A stretch of DNA of 64,000 nt from assembly GCA_023101885.1 (NCBI GenBank), contig JALPQD010000633.1:627712-691711 (forward strand). The letters run 5' to 3'. This stretch comes from Typhlomys cinereus. Lineage: Eukaryota > Chordata > Mammalia > Rodentia > Platacanthomyidae. The notes beneath the pieces are model-generated. The model had not been told where the DNA came from and made no database searches. It worked only from the letters and a program-made list of their open reading frames with translations. Position numbers and translations under genes: made by a program. This document shows, piece after piece, positions 33,381 through 44,860 of this stretch (positions are counted from its first letter, which is position 1; the number at the start of each line of letters is the position of its first letter).

Positions 33381-35340
33381 AGTGAACATGGTGTGAACAC
33401 GGTGTGGAGTGAGAGAGCAGCCTCCTTGTGAACATGGTGTGAGGTGAGAGAGCAGCGCTCCACGTGAACATGGTGTGAACATGGTGTGAACACAGTGTGA
33501 ACATGGTGTGAGGTGAAAGAGCAGCATTCCATGTGAACATGGTGTGAATATGGTGTGAACATGGTGTGAGGTGAGAGAGCAGCGCTCCATGTGAACATGG
33601 TGTGAACATGGTGTGAACATGGGGTGAGGTGAGAGAGCAGCGCTCCATGTGAACATGGTGTGAACACGGTGTGAGGTGAGAGAGCAGCGTTCCATGTGAA
33701 CACGGTGTGAACATGGTGTGGTGAGAGAGCAGCACTCCATGTGAGCATGGTGTGAACATGGTGTGAATATGGGGTGAGGTAAGAGAGCAGCACTCCATGT
33801 GAACATGGTGTGAACATGGTGTGAACATGGTGTGAATATGGGGTGAGGTGAGAGAGCAGCACTCCATGTGACCATGGTGTGAACATGGGGTGAGGTGAGA
33901 GCAGCGCTCCATGTGAACATGGTGTGAACATGGTGTGAACATGGTGTGAACATGGTGTGAACATGGGGTGAACATGGGGTGAGGTGAGAGAGCAGCGCTC
34001 CATGTGAACACGGTGTGAACATGGTGTGAACATGGTGTGAGGTGAGAGAGCAGCGCTCCATGTGAACACAGTGTGAACATGGGGTGAGGTGAGAGCAGCG
34101 CTCCATGTGAACATGGTGTGAACATGGTGTGAATATGGTGTGAGGTGAGAGAGCAGCGCTCCATGTGAACATGGTGTGAACATGGGGTGAGGTGAGAGAG
34201 CAGCGCTCCATGTGAACACAATGTGAACATGGGGTGAGGTGAGAGAACAGCGCTCCATGTGAACATGGTGTGAACATGGTGTGAACACGGTGTGAGGTGA
34301 GAGAGCAGCGCTCCATGTGAACACGGTGTGAACATGGGGTGAGGTGAGAGAGCAGCGCTCCATGTGAACACAATGTGAACATGGGGTGAGGTGAGAGAGC
34401 AGCGCTCCATGTGAACATGGTGTGAACACAATGTGAACATGGGGTGAGGTGAGAGAGCAGCGCTCCATGTGAACATGGTGTGAACATGGGGTGAGGTGAG
34501 AGAACAGCGCTCCATGTGAACATGGTGTGAACATGGGGTGAGGTGAGAGAGCAGCGCTCCATGTGAACATGGTGTGAACATGGGGTGAGGTGAGAGAGCA
34601 GCGCTCCATGTGAACACGGTGTGAACATGGGGTGAGGTGAGAGAGCAGCGCTCCATGTGAACACGGTGTGAACATGGGGTGAGGTGAGAGAGCAGCGCTC
34701 CATGTGAACACGGTGTGAACATGGGGTGAGGTGAGAGAGCAGCGCTCCATGTGAACACGGTGTGAACATGGGGTGAGGTGAGAGAATAGCGCTCCATGTG
34801 AACATGGTGTGAACATGGTGTGAACACGGTGTGAGGTGAGAGAGCAGCGCTCCATGTGAACACGGTGTGAACATGGTGTGAACATGGGGTGAGGTGAGAG
34901 AGCAGCGCTCCATGTGAACACGGTGTGAACATGGGGTGAGGTGAGAGAGCAGCGCTCCATGTGAACATGGTGTGAACACGGTGTGAACATGGGGTGAGGT
35001 GAGAGAGCAGCGTTCCATGTGAGCATGGTGTGAACATGGTGTGAACATGGGGTGAGGTGAGAGAGCAGCGTTCCATGTGAACACGGTGTGAACATGGTGT
35101 GAACATGGGGTGAGGTGAGAGAGCAGCGTTCCATGTGAACACGGTGTGAACATGGTGTGAACACGGTGTGAGGTGAGAGAGCAGCGCTCCATGTGAACAC
35201 AGTGTGAACATGGGGTGAGGTGAGAGAACAGCGCTCCATGTGAACATGGTGTGAACATGGGGTGAGGTGAGAGAGCAGCGCTCCATGTGAACACGGTGTG
35301 AACATGGTGTAAACATAGCATGAGGTGAGAGAGCAGTGTG
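33381..35340. repeat. Composite minisatellite, 11-bp and 25-bp modules, ~1.96 kb
   Basis: Built from an 11-bp module (GAACATGGTGT, with GAACACGGTGT and GAACATGGGGT variants) present one to five times, and a 25-bp module (GAGGTGAGAGAGCAGCGCTCCATGT). Most repeats are 25+22 = 47 bp, others 36 or 58 bp. Neither module contains a stop in any minus-strand frame, so all three minus frames stay open across the array (frames of about 800, 690 and 660 codons). These are artefacts of the repeat, not genes. Confidence 0.97.
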
Positions 35341-36036
35341 CTCTCCACCAGACTCACCCCTGTGCCCTGCCATCCCTGCTCTCCATGTTTCTACGGTTCT
35401 CACTTTAAGATAGTCATGACTGGGATCTTGGAGCTCAAAACCCTCAGACGACCTTCCGCCACCAGCATCCTGCTGCAGTGACGTGCCGGCCTCTCACCAC
35501 TTCTCTGCACAGCTGTGGAGATATCTGGAAGCTGGCAGTCACCCCCTGCCTTTGCCCTTCCTCAATGTTGTGCTAATTAGGATGTGCCCTTTCTGTATGA
35601 CTTTTACAATAGTTTGTCTATACACATGAAGTAATTCACTGGTGTTTGACTGGGATTGCATTTCCGCTTTGGGCAACACCGTCTTCTTATCTGTCTTTGT
35701 CCCTTTGGGTGGCTTGTGAATCATGGCGCTTGCTTCTCACAAGTGTGGAGGCTGCAAGTCCAGGTACCAGCAGAGATGCTGGAGGACCCGTCCTTGGACT
35801 GTGCCGACCTTGTGTCCTCAAGTGTCCAAGGCACGATCTTACTCTCAGAGTTTCTCCCTGTGCCTAGTCACTCTTAACACTACTGTCCTGTGGGTTAGGA
35901 TGTCCGATGAATTTAGGGGACACAAGCATTCAGGCCACAGTGCTCTCCACGAATATGGAGATCTTCCATTAACTCGCAGCTCTCCTTACTGAGACCTACT
36001 GTCAACACTCGATGCACAAGAACTCATGAGCTATGC

Positions 36037-36520
36037 TGATGCATGTTGATAATGGGGCACATGGACAGTGCCAGCAACCTTACTGTGTACTGATGCATGT
36101 TGATAATGGGGCACATGGAGGATGCCAGCAACCTTACTGTGTACTGATGCATGTTGATAATGGGGCACATGAAGGGTGTCAGCAACCTTATTGTATGATG
36201 CACGTTGCTAACGGTGCGCATCAAGGGTGTACCTCCCTGTGTACTGATGCATACTCGTAATGGGGCACATCGAGGGTGTGGGCAACCTTGCTGTATAACA
36301 ATGCATGTTGATAATGGTGCACATTGTGTACTGATGCGTGTTGGTAGCGGTGCGCGTCGAGGGTGTGTCTCCTGTGTACTGATGCGTGTTGATAATGGTG
36401 CGCATCGAGGGTGTGCCTCCTGTGTACTGATGCGTGTTGGTAGCGGTGCGCGTCGAGGGTGTGCCTCCTGTGTACTGATGCGTGTTGGTAGCGGTGCGCG
36501 TTGAGGGTGTGGGCAACCTC
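36037..36520. repeat. Minisatellite, ~50-55-bp units, ~9 copies
   Basis: Units carry TACTGATGCATGTTGATAA, 'tggggcacat' and, in the left copies, 'gccagcaacctta'. Right-hand copies (from ~36330) are shorter and CpG-rich (GATGCGTGTTGGTAGCGGTG, CGCGTCGAGGGTG). The array ends ~300 bp from the exon at 36820. Confidence 0.92.
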
Positions 36521-36819
36521 GCTGTAAGTACTCACTGGTCCCCAGTGTTTCCTGCTAATGGTGGTTGATCTTTATGAATCTTCCTGCACAGATAACCAGG
36601 TTCTCTGAAAAGGGACAACTCCATCTCCATGCACCCTAAGCGTGCCTTCATTTCTTCTACTTGTCTTGCTGTACTAAGACTTCCTGGAAGAAGCGGAAGG
36701 AAGTAGATTGAGGGCTCCTGATATCAGTTTTCTAACTTCTCAGCAACACAGGACAGGAAGGACCCAGATCAAGTAACAGGCCATGGAGACAGAATGAAGA
36801 AGGTAGCATAGCATCTTAC

Positions 36820-36883
36820 CTTTAAAGTCAAACTGATAGATGTTTTTTAAGGATTCGTGAAGAAAATAGAAGCTTCCTAGTGC
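36820..36883 (-). CDS. INPP5A: INPP5A exon, residues ~103-123
   Basis: First visible INPP5A exon in transcription order. On the minus strand the acceptor reads CTCTTACAG and the exon starts in phase 0 with codons for A-L-G-S-F-Y-F-L-H-E-S-L, continuing K-N-I-Y-Q-F-D-F-K. It ends with one base (G) of a split alanine codon before the donor GTAAGA. The length of 64 nt equals 21 codons plus one base. The peptide matches the known INPP5A sequence at every residue I can recall, in the N-terminal half of the catalytic domain. The preceding exon (ending ...EHFT in human) was not found up to 64000, so the upstream intron is at least 27 kb. A 0.5 kb minisatellite ends about 290 bp past the donor. Confidence 0.97.
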
Positions 36884-37439
36884 CTGTAAGAGCAAAAAGA
36901 GACGGTCAAAGGCAGTTCTGTCACTCTCTCAAGAAGAGCGTTTCTGGGCAGTAATAGAGGCGGCTCTGACAGTCAGCGGTAACTCAGCTGCAGAGCTGAG
37001 GAGACAGCCAGCCAGCACCGGCTGTCATCAGCGCACTGCGAGGACTTGGAGGCTTATGTGAGACTAAGAGTGGACTTGGCGTCTGTAGAGGACCCACCAT
37101 CAGCTGTCCCTGGCCATCCCTGCACCCAACAACAGCTTGTCGCCTGCACTGTCTTCCCCTCACCATCTGGGCCTCCAGGGCTAAGGATTAATCCCCCCCA
37201 CACGCCTGGGAGCCATGGACCCACTCTTTGGGAATTAGCTCACTGAAGAATCACAGATGTCTGTGACATGCTTTGTGCTAGTCATCACGATGGGGTACAG
37301 CCAGGAGTGACCGCAACTGAAGATATGGGACAGACAAGATAACTTGTTGCACACGCGCACACACACACACTCATTCATGCCTTTGGAACCCTGAAAGCAC
37401 AGGACAGGACAGTGTGTGGCACACACATATTACACAGAA

Positions 37440-37990
37440 AGTGCAGGTCAAAGCCACAAAAGCCATAATTTGCTCTAATGAATATGTAAAGTCAAAGAAT
37501 ACCTAAACCCAGCTGTCCAGAGTTCTCCCCATTGAATCAGTATAGTTCACCGGGCCCCTGAACTCAGCGCACATCAGCAGCGCGACTGTCACGTCTGGAG
37601 TATCAACAGCTCCCCTCTTCTGCTAGCAACAACCAAAACACTGTTTACACACTTGTAGACCTACAGTGGTCTTAACTTATTACTAGTGAGCAACTGCTGC
37701 CTCTGATGATTCTCCTCTTGGGCAGACCTGACACCCCCAGAGACTGAGGTCGGTTAGCCTGGTATGATGTAACCCTAATTCAGATCAGACTCACAGATCA
37801 GATGCATGACGGGGAAGTGCGCAGAGGGAGCTTGGCCAGGTGAACCCACTCAGTAGGTCTCAGCAGCCATTAAGGCAGCTGGTATTAATGGAGTATTTAC
37901 AGGAAAGTATCAGTGGCAGCTAATCCAAGGCCTACAATAAAGTAGAGACATCAACTATCCCAGATCAGAATCTAAACTGCTGAAGGGACA
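37440..37990. promoter_or_regulatory. Candidate conserved non-coding sequence
   Basis: Two short complex AT-rich parts: 37455-37500 (CATAATTTGCTCTAATGAAT) and 37865-37975 (CAGCCATTAAGGCAGCTGG, TATTAATGGAGTATTTACAG, CAGCTAATCC). No repeat recognised. Confidence 0.38.
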
Positions 37991-38351
37991 TAAGTGGGAA
38001 GAACTGCGCGCGCCTCACGCACCAGGCTTGGCTCTCAGGCCACACGCTGTCAGGATCAGGCACCAACAGCTCTGCTCCCTGCATACAAACTTCGGGACAT
38101 CAAAGGTGACTCTACTGATGAGATTCAAGCAGGTGTGTGGACCTGCCATCCTGGCATGTAGGCACTAGCCTGACCTGATGCCCTGTGGGGTTCGCTTGCT
38201 AAAGCTGTGCTTAGTGTTTCTGCTGGAGATGTTGAAAATTATCCTGAGACTCCAGCCATGCTGAAGGTACAAATCAGACCCAGTCTCTTCGTGGCCACAT
38301 AACACATGCACATCAATCCATGTTCAAGCCTTTCCCGCCATCTCCTCTCCC

Positions 38352-38403
38352 TTCTGTGAGCCTCTCAATTCTGGGATTAGGATGTGAGCCACCACACTGA
38401 CTG
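38352..38403 (-). mobile_element. B1-like SINE fragment, antisense
   Basis: 'gcctctcaattctgggatta' followed by GGATGTGAGCCACCACACTG matches the antisense 5' part of B1. Only the head is recognisable. Confidence 0.6.
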
Positions 38404-39179
38404 CTGGAGTGCTTCTATCTCTGGGTTCTTCTCTGGAGTCTCCTGTCCTCCAGGTGACGACAGACTGGGTCTGTAGGGCGCCCTATGAGGCCTCTTTCCT
38501 GTCCTCCATCTAGAGTGGCCTCCTCCCCAGCTCCAGCTGTGTCTCCTCTTCTGGACGGTTCCCTGCAGCTGCGCAGCCTCCCCTGATCTCTTAGAAGTTC
38601 TCTCTTTCCCCCTGGGGATATAGGCCACTCCTCCTCCTCTCTTTTAGGCCCCAAAGCGTCTTGCATTACCATGCATCTCCTCCCCGTAGCCAATCCTCCT
38701 GAAAACTCCCTGGGCTACTCATCCTTGGTTCATCTCTCATTCCCATTCTTTCTTCTGCTAATGCCAGGCCTCCAGCACCAGGCATGTGCTGCTCTGCTAC
38801 TGTCGCTGCCTCCAGGTGACTTCTCTAGGACCAGACGAGCTTTCTAAAGAGTGCACATCTCCAGAAAACACTGCCCCCTTTTGCAGCACGCCTTGCGTGG
38901 TCTCCACGGAGAGCTGCCAGCCAGCACCCTACCGTTCCTTTAGGGTGCTCGCACTCCAGCTGCGTGCTGGATGGAGATGCCCACCGAGGGTGGGAATGTG
39001 AGAGGAGTCTCTGGAGCAGAGTTTGGTCCCTGGAGAGCATGGAACTCCTGGCGCAGCACCCGCCACGTGGCTTCATGAGCAGTGGCTCTGTCTCGAGCAT
39101 GACCAAGCCCAGCTCTGGGAAGGAGAGCGAGCTCCCGAGAAAACTTTCTGACCAAGCCCAAAGGTAAGTTCCAAGAGTG

Positions 39180-39345
39180 CTGGGCTTAAAACAATTTAAC
39201 AGATTGAGTAATAAATCAAAGCAAAGTTCTCTAACATTCATTAGATTATAAATAACAATAAATGAAAAGGTTTTTGCTTCAATCAATGTGGAGCTTCATT
39301 GATCCTTCTATGTATAATAAACTCACAGCAAATCTAATTGGATGA
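39180..39345. promoter_or_regulatory. Candidate conserved non-coding element
   Basis: AT-rich complex block with ACAATTTAACAGATTGAG, CATTCATTAGATTATAAA, AACAATAAATG and AATCTAATTGGATGAGG. Confidence 0.42.
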
Positions 39346-39599
39346 GGCACCACTGCCAACTGCCCCCTGGGGTTCCAGGGGGTGGCATGTGGGAAAGGCT
39401 GCATTTAGCATGTCACTGTCGTAGGGCATCTTCTCTCAAGAAGCCCACAGCCAGCGCACAGTAAGAGCTGACGCATTTACAAAGTACTGCCGTTCCAATT
39501 TTAGCTCTGGGTCCAGACAGGAGATGACGGCATGAGGCTGCAGCCCCGCTCTCCTGCCTGACCCTCGGCACCAAGGCCCTCTCCAGGCTGGCTGCCGGC

Positions 39600-39760
39600 C
39601 CGAGAGATGCACACATAATTTCATTCTCTCCCCCGTCCAACGGCCGGCATTAGAAGTTAATTAAATTGGTTGTCCACTGTATTCATCCACTTACAAAGTT
39701 AATGATATTCTGTCCCTAGATTAAGGAGCATTTTATAAAGCGTACGCCATGGGCGCTGGC
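39600..39760. promoter_or_regulatory. Candidate conserved non-coding element
   Basis: CATTAGAAGTTAATTAAATT, 'acaaagttaatgatattctg' and ATTTTATAAAGCGTACGCC lie within about 130 bp. TTAATTAA plus several TAAT cores suggests a homeodomain-bound enhancer. Confidence 0.45.
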
Positions 39761-41159
39761 ATGCCGTACATGGGGTGCTGAACCCTGCCACAGCTCCTGC
39801 TCGTTGCATTCCCAATTAGGCGGCCCGGCAGGGGCAGGGCCCTGTCCACCAGGGCAAAGTACAGTCATCCTGACAGCGAGCGTAGCATGACACACGACAG
39901 CCACTTACTACTCACGCTGGAGCACAGTACGTTCCTGCAGATCAGAACGCTTGCTGACATCCCCTCCCCAGAGCGTGCGGCCGCAGAGCGGAGTCGGCCT
40001 TGAAGATGCTGCAGAGGGCACGCGCCTGAGAGTGAGCGTGCTGAGGCAGAGGGTGAACCAGTCCCCACTGGGATGAGTCCTTGGGGCCCCAGTCCCCAAG
40101 GAATGGAAGAAAGCACACACCCTGCCAGGAGGACTCTGCAAAGGGTCTTCTCTGGGCTACATACCCTCTTGGGCGCTGAGATGAATTGGTGATTAACGGA
40201 CAGGTGTCAAGATGACTGCAGACAAGAGCAACACTGGACATCAGGACGCTGGCTGGGTGGCCGCGTGGGCACCATAGTGGAGGTGCCGTGTCAGAAATGC
40301 CCCCCAGCCACCCCAGGGACGCGGTCAAGGTGGCTGAGCCCTAAGCCTGGAGCCCCTGGGGTTCACTCAGCACGTGGATAAACACGGGCTGCTGCGCTCG
40401 CCAAGGAGAACCCAGGGAGGGTTGGGCAGGTGAGGGGACCACTGGCCGGGAGGAAGGGGCAGCTGGGGACAGGAGCGGTCAGGAGGACACAGCAGTGAGC
40501 GCAGACAGAGGATGGTCAGTAGGGATGGGGGGGATCCAGGCAGGAGCCAAGGGCGGGTAGCAACCTGGAGGTTAAGCCCGGAGGAGGCCCAGGCAGAGCT
40601 ACTCTCATCCAAGGACACGACTAGAGGCAAGGCATGACCCAGACCTCCTGTGGAAGGCCACACGCAAACAGCCAGCCCGACCCTGTGCGGCGTCACTGTC
40701 TCCACGTCCCTGTGGATGTCAGAGCCGCAGGACGGGGGGAGGAAAACCAAGGGTAGGAAGGTGGAGCTGGCTTCACACAGGCGCCTCCAGGACGTGCTTC
40801 TCCTGGCAGTACTGAGGCATCGAGCGCCAGGAGCAACAAGGCCAAACGTGCCTCCTCCATCTGAACGGTCACCAACTTCCCCCGACTTCACCCATTTTCT
40901 GTGCGGTTGTTGAGCACAGGTGGGAAACACATGAGCAGGCAGGAGAACGCAGCCTCTAAAGTGCACACGGCTGGCAAACCCATGGCGCTCTAGTATTTAC
41001 CAAACATGGAGTTGGGCAGACTCTGGCTTCTACGGTTTCACGCAGGCGCACAGCCAGCTTTCTACCGGCTGAGGCCTCCCCCACAGTGAAGACCGCCCGC
41101 TGCTGACATGTAAGACAAACTGAGCTGCAACAACGAGCAAAGACAACACCAACCTTAGA

Positions 41160-41500
41160 CACCTAATTTAAACGATGAAGTTCATTAAGTTATGCCTTTT
41201 CCATGTCTGAATAATACCAAAAGCAAATGAATAGACTTGCCTGCCAATTAGATTACACGAGAATTTACATCCGTTACAATGGCTAACTTATCTTCTGTTC
41301 TGAAAATCATTAGTGTTTCAATTACAACCGCTCTCTCATGGACAATGCAGAGGTCAGTTATGTGTTGTGGACAAGGGATAATTAATGTACAATGCACACA
41401 GCATACGCTTTACAAAGCACCTCCTGCCATTACGTAGTGGGTGGCATGGAGCGCATGACAGAAGAGCTTTGACTTCTGAATTTCAACGTTGGTAAAATCA
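41160..41500. promoter_or_regulatory. Candidate conserved non-coding element
   Basis: 340 bp of complex AT-rich sequence: CACCTAATTTAAACGATG, TTCATTAAGTTATGCC, GCCAATTAGATTACACG, 'aatcattagtgtttcaatta' and GGGATAATTAATGTACAATG. No repeat or open frame of note. Confidence 0.52.
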
Positions 41501-42004
41501 CTTCTACTTGGTTAAGCAATTTAACTTAGCTCTGGGCCACGGAATTCCAGGTCCTGATCTGTCCTGCAGGTCCAACCACACTCGACTTTCACTCTGAAGC
41601 ATAAACACACTCACATCTTTCCCTTGCAGCTGCTGCTGCTGACAGCCTGGATCCCCCTCCTGGAGGGGGTCCTCTCTCACACCCACCTCCACTCACTCGG
41701 CCCCATGGCCTCCGCTGCTCCTGTGCGACCCCAGAGACATGTTCTGACACAGCATCTGTTGGCGCTCATCATCTCTGCTGGGGTCTGCTGCTCACAAGCC
41801 CCTTCTGGTTCTGTTTGAGCAAAAATGTCTTTCTCACCTTTATGCACCCCACCCACCCCCTTTGTTCAGGGCTTCAGTCTTGCTATATAGCCCCGGCTGA
41901 GAAGACAGGCCCACACTACCATCCCAGCTTCTTTCATTCTTCCAGGGTCTTTCTTGCTGGACATGGGATCCCACAGAGGACTCCTTTCTTCCTCTGGTGC
42001 ATTT

Positions 42005-42090
42005 TCATATGTGTGTGTGGAGGGTAGACATGTGCGTGTGTGCATGTGCATATGTGTGTGTGTGTGTGTGTGTGTGCGCGCACGCGTGTA
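42005..42090. repeat. (TG)n microsatellite
   Basis: Interrupted GTGTGTG/GCATGTG repeats, about 11 pure TG at 42055-42076, then CGCGCACGCGTG. Confidence 0.93.
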
Positions 42091-42159
42091 TAATATGTAT
42101 GCAAAGCAACCCGAGGTTGATATCAGGAATCACCCTTGATTGCTCTTCTTTCTCATTCT

Positions 42160-42290
42160 TTTTGAGGCAGGGTCTCTAAGCAAACTCAACTCACCAATGG
42201 GGCTAGTAGCCAGCTTGCTCTTCCCAGTCTGTGCCCTCTGCAGCTGGAATTGCAGGTGGCTGCCACGCCAGCCCTGCACACGCATGGGAT
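42160..42290 (-). mobile_element. Possible B1-related SINE, antisense
   Basis: TTTTTGAGGCAGGGTCTC at the left and 'ctggaattgcaggtggctgcc' at the right follow antisense 7SL-SINE order, with a diverged middle. Confidence 0.5.
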
Positions 42291-42344
42291 CTGGGGAAGC
42301 ATTGACCACAGAACTACTTCCCAGCCCGATGCCTCCTGCTGCTC

Positions 42345-42540
42345 TGAGAACCACGCCCCGCGCTGAGGACCACGCCCCAGGCTGAGGACCACGCCCCGCT
42401 CTGAGGACCACGCCCCAGGCTGAGGACCACGCCCCAGGCTGAGGACCACGCCCCAGGCTGAGGACCACGCCCCGCTCTGAGGACCACGCCCCAGGCTGAG
42501 GACCACGCCCCGCTCTGAGAACCACGCCCCGCTCTTCGCA
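42345..42540. repeat. Minisatellite, 19-bp unit x ~10, CACC-box
   Basis: Ten copies of GAGGACCACGCCCC followed by either AGGCT or GCTCT. Every copy carries the CCACGCCC core, a KLF/Sp-type site. Confidence 0.95.
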
Positions 42541-44379
42541 GATTTTGGCCATTCTGTGGATCGTGGCTGCCAGCTTTATCGGTGATACCTTTGTATCCTC
42601 ACTGCAGCTTCTAAAACTGCTGCTCTGCCTGTTCAGTCTTGTTACAACCTGTCTGGGGCAGACTCCTCCTGGACTCACTGGGAATCCTGGTTCTATATGG
42701 AGACCTTCCAAAACTGTGGCTGAACGTGACTCAGTGTCCTTTCAAAAATGACTTCCTCTCCTCCCTCTGTGCTTGCCTCTCGGTGATGCTCCTGCGACAC
42801 CGACACGGGCCTGGTCTCCGCCACGCCTCGTTGTCCTCCGTGGCAGCACACGTCGCGCAGCACTTCCTTCTGGCCTGTCTGCCCTGCGCTGAGCATGTTT
42901 TCATCTTTGTGGCCTCCGGCAGATATAGCACACCAGCAAAGCTTCTCTCACCATCCAGCACTCCCCATAAAGTACATAAGTCATGGGGGGGGTATGTCAA
43001 AGGAGGAGGGGATGTGAGGCTCTCTTCCTGTCCTGCCTGCAGACGGCACTACTGTCAAGTCCCGGGCTGCAGGAACTCGGGTGTCCCAGAGCTGACGTGG
43101 AACCCAGGAGTCACCTCACTGCCCGGCCCACACTAGACCTTGGTTACAACGTTCCGTCCTGTCCCATTTCTGAGCACAGTGCAGGTTCTGGAGCCAGGAC
43201 ACCCTGTGCAGTCCCACGCGTGTCTCCTCCGGTCCTGGAGCACTGCTAAACTCCGGAACCTCTGTGCCAGGTTGTTATCTTAACACGGGGAAGAAAAGAA
43301 CAGTGCTGCTTCCGGGTCGCTGCACTTCCTGCATGCAAGGGTCGGGAGCGACTGGCACACAGGACCACAGGGGACCCTCACCTGCCGCCAGCAGCCCAGA
43401 AGGTTCCTGGGCCACAGCAGAAACCATCTCGCTGCTTCTGCTTCCCTGCCTGGGGGACGCAGGCCTCCTGCCCACCACTGGAGTGAAGTGGCCGAGGCCT
43501 CCAGCACACAGACAAGCAGCAGCTCCAGCCGTGCATTCCCCCATCTGGAGATGGAGCAGCAGGACCCGAGGCTTCGCTCGTCTGCAAGGCCACATCTCTT
43601 CTTCACCTCTTTCCTAAAGCAAATCCTGAAGAACATCAGGGGAAAGATGTCCACTCACGGCCTTGTTATAAACAGACCTTACTGACGAAGCTCACAGGAA
43701 ACTGACCCCCATAAGGGATCCTGTTGTCTGCACTTTCTCTCATCAGCGTCACTGTCTGGACAGAGAGGGTGGCTGTCACTCTCCAAAGAGTCGGATGCTG
43801 CGAGGACATCAGTTTCCTGATGACGCTGGAGAGAGGACAGCAAGAAGCGTAGGGCTGGCTGAAGGCAACGCCAGCAGGCTGCTTGCGGACAGGACGCTCC
43901 CACCCGAGAAAATGGCAAGGCCAGTGAGGTGACCGTGTGCAGCCAGGCTGGTGAGCAGGAACACCCTCGACTGCCAGCTCGCTCCAGGGATGGAGGCCGG
44001 CCACGTCCTTGCTTGAGTCAGAGTCTCGTGGGTGAATGACAAGCCAGGGAGGGAGGTGGCAGGCAGGACACAGGAGATGGTGCCCAGGCTGCAGGGGAGG
44101 ATTTCCTGGGGAGGGCCGGGCACCAGAAGCCTCTGTGAAGTCAGAGACAAGGGCATTTGCTGTCAGAGGGCTGTGAACGGGAGGAAGCAGAGCTGGACAG
44201 AGAAAGGCTACGGGCTACAAGAGGCCATGAAGACCACAGAGCCGGAGAGGACGAGGGTGTGCAGGACTCCCTGTGGTCACGGTGTGCGCTGGGACGGAGG
44301 ACACGGCACCACGGTGAGGGAGCTGGACCTGGGTGCACAAAGAGCAACAAGCCAAGCATGTGCTGTGAACCCTGAATGG

Positions 44380-44860
44380 GCGGGTGGGGGCCTCCCAGAC
44401 GGGGTATGGGGGCCTCGCAGACGGGGCGGGGGAGCTCCCAGACGGGGCGGGGGAGCTCCCAGATGGGGTGTGTGGGCCTCCCAGATGGGGTATGGGGGCC
44501 TCGCAGACGGGGTGTGGGAGCTCCCAGACGGGGCGGGGGAGCTCCCAGACGGGGCGGGGGAGCTCCCAGATGGGGCGGGGGAACTCCCAGATGGGGTGTG
44601 GGGGCCTCCCAGACGGGGCGGGGGAGCTCCCAGATGGGGCGGGGGAGCTCCCAGATGGGGCGGGGGAGCTCCCAGATGGGGCGGGGGAACTCCCAGATGG
44701 GGTGTGGGGGCCTCCCAGATGGGGTGTAGGGGCCTCCCAGATGGGGTATGGGGGCCTCGCAGACGGGGTGTGGGAGCTCCCAGATGGGGCGGGGGAGCTC
44801 CCAGATGGGGTGTGGGGGCCTCCCAGATGGGGTGTGGGGGCCTCCCAGATGGGGTGGGTG
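44380..44860. repeat. G-rich minisatellite, 21/22-bp units, ~22 copies
   Basis: Units of 21 bp (CAGATGGGGCGGGGGAGCTCC) and 22 bp (with GTGTGGGGGCCTCC) are mixed. Plus-strand G runs of four to six occur in each unit, so G-quadruplex formation is likely. A 407-codon open frame at 44032-45255 mainly reads this array and is not a gene. Confidence 0.96.

Larger units (their letters stand above)
32033..36819 (-). other. INPP5A: INPP5A intron, 4787 bp
   Basis: Intron between the ~103-123 and ~124-158 exons. About half is tandem repeat (33381-35340 and 36037-36520). 32340-33380 and 35341-36036 are unique sequence with nothing recognised. Confidence 0.88.
15044..36883 (-). other. INPP5A: INPP5A gene, internal part (five exons and four introns)
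   Basis: This is the visible part of the gene for type I inositol polyphosphate 5-phosphatase, which removes the 5-phosphate from Ins(1,4,5)P3 and Ins(1,3,4,5)P4 and so ends IP3/calcium signalling, mainly at the plasma membrane. Seen: five minus-strand exons of 64, 104, 53, 120 and 85 nt. Each is bounded by AG and GT, the phases agree (0-1, 1-0, 0-2, 2-2, 2-0), and they join into 142 codons without a stop. Introns in transcription order are 4787, 5861, 703 and 10063 bp. The encoded segment corresponds to about residues 103-244 of the roughly 412-residue human protein (numbering from memory). Earlier exons must lie beyond 64000 and later ones before position 1; I searched both flanks by eye for the expected peptides and found none. 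No promoter, start codon, stop codon or polyadenylation site of the gene is in the window. Confidence 0.97.

Noticed and set aside
33004..35403. Open frame of ~800 codons on the minus strand, longest in the window
   Set aside because: Consists almost entirely of the 11/25-bp minisatellite; the two other minus frames are equally open and no known domain is present.
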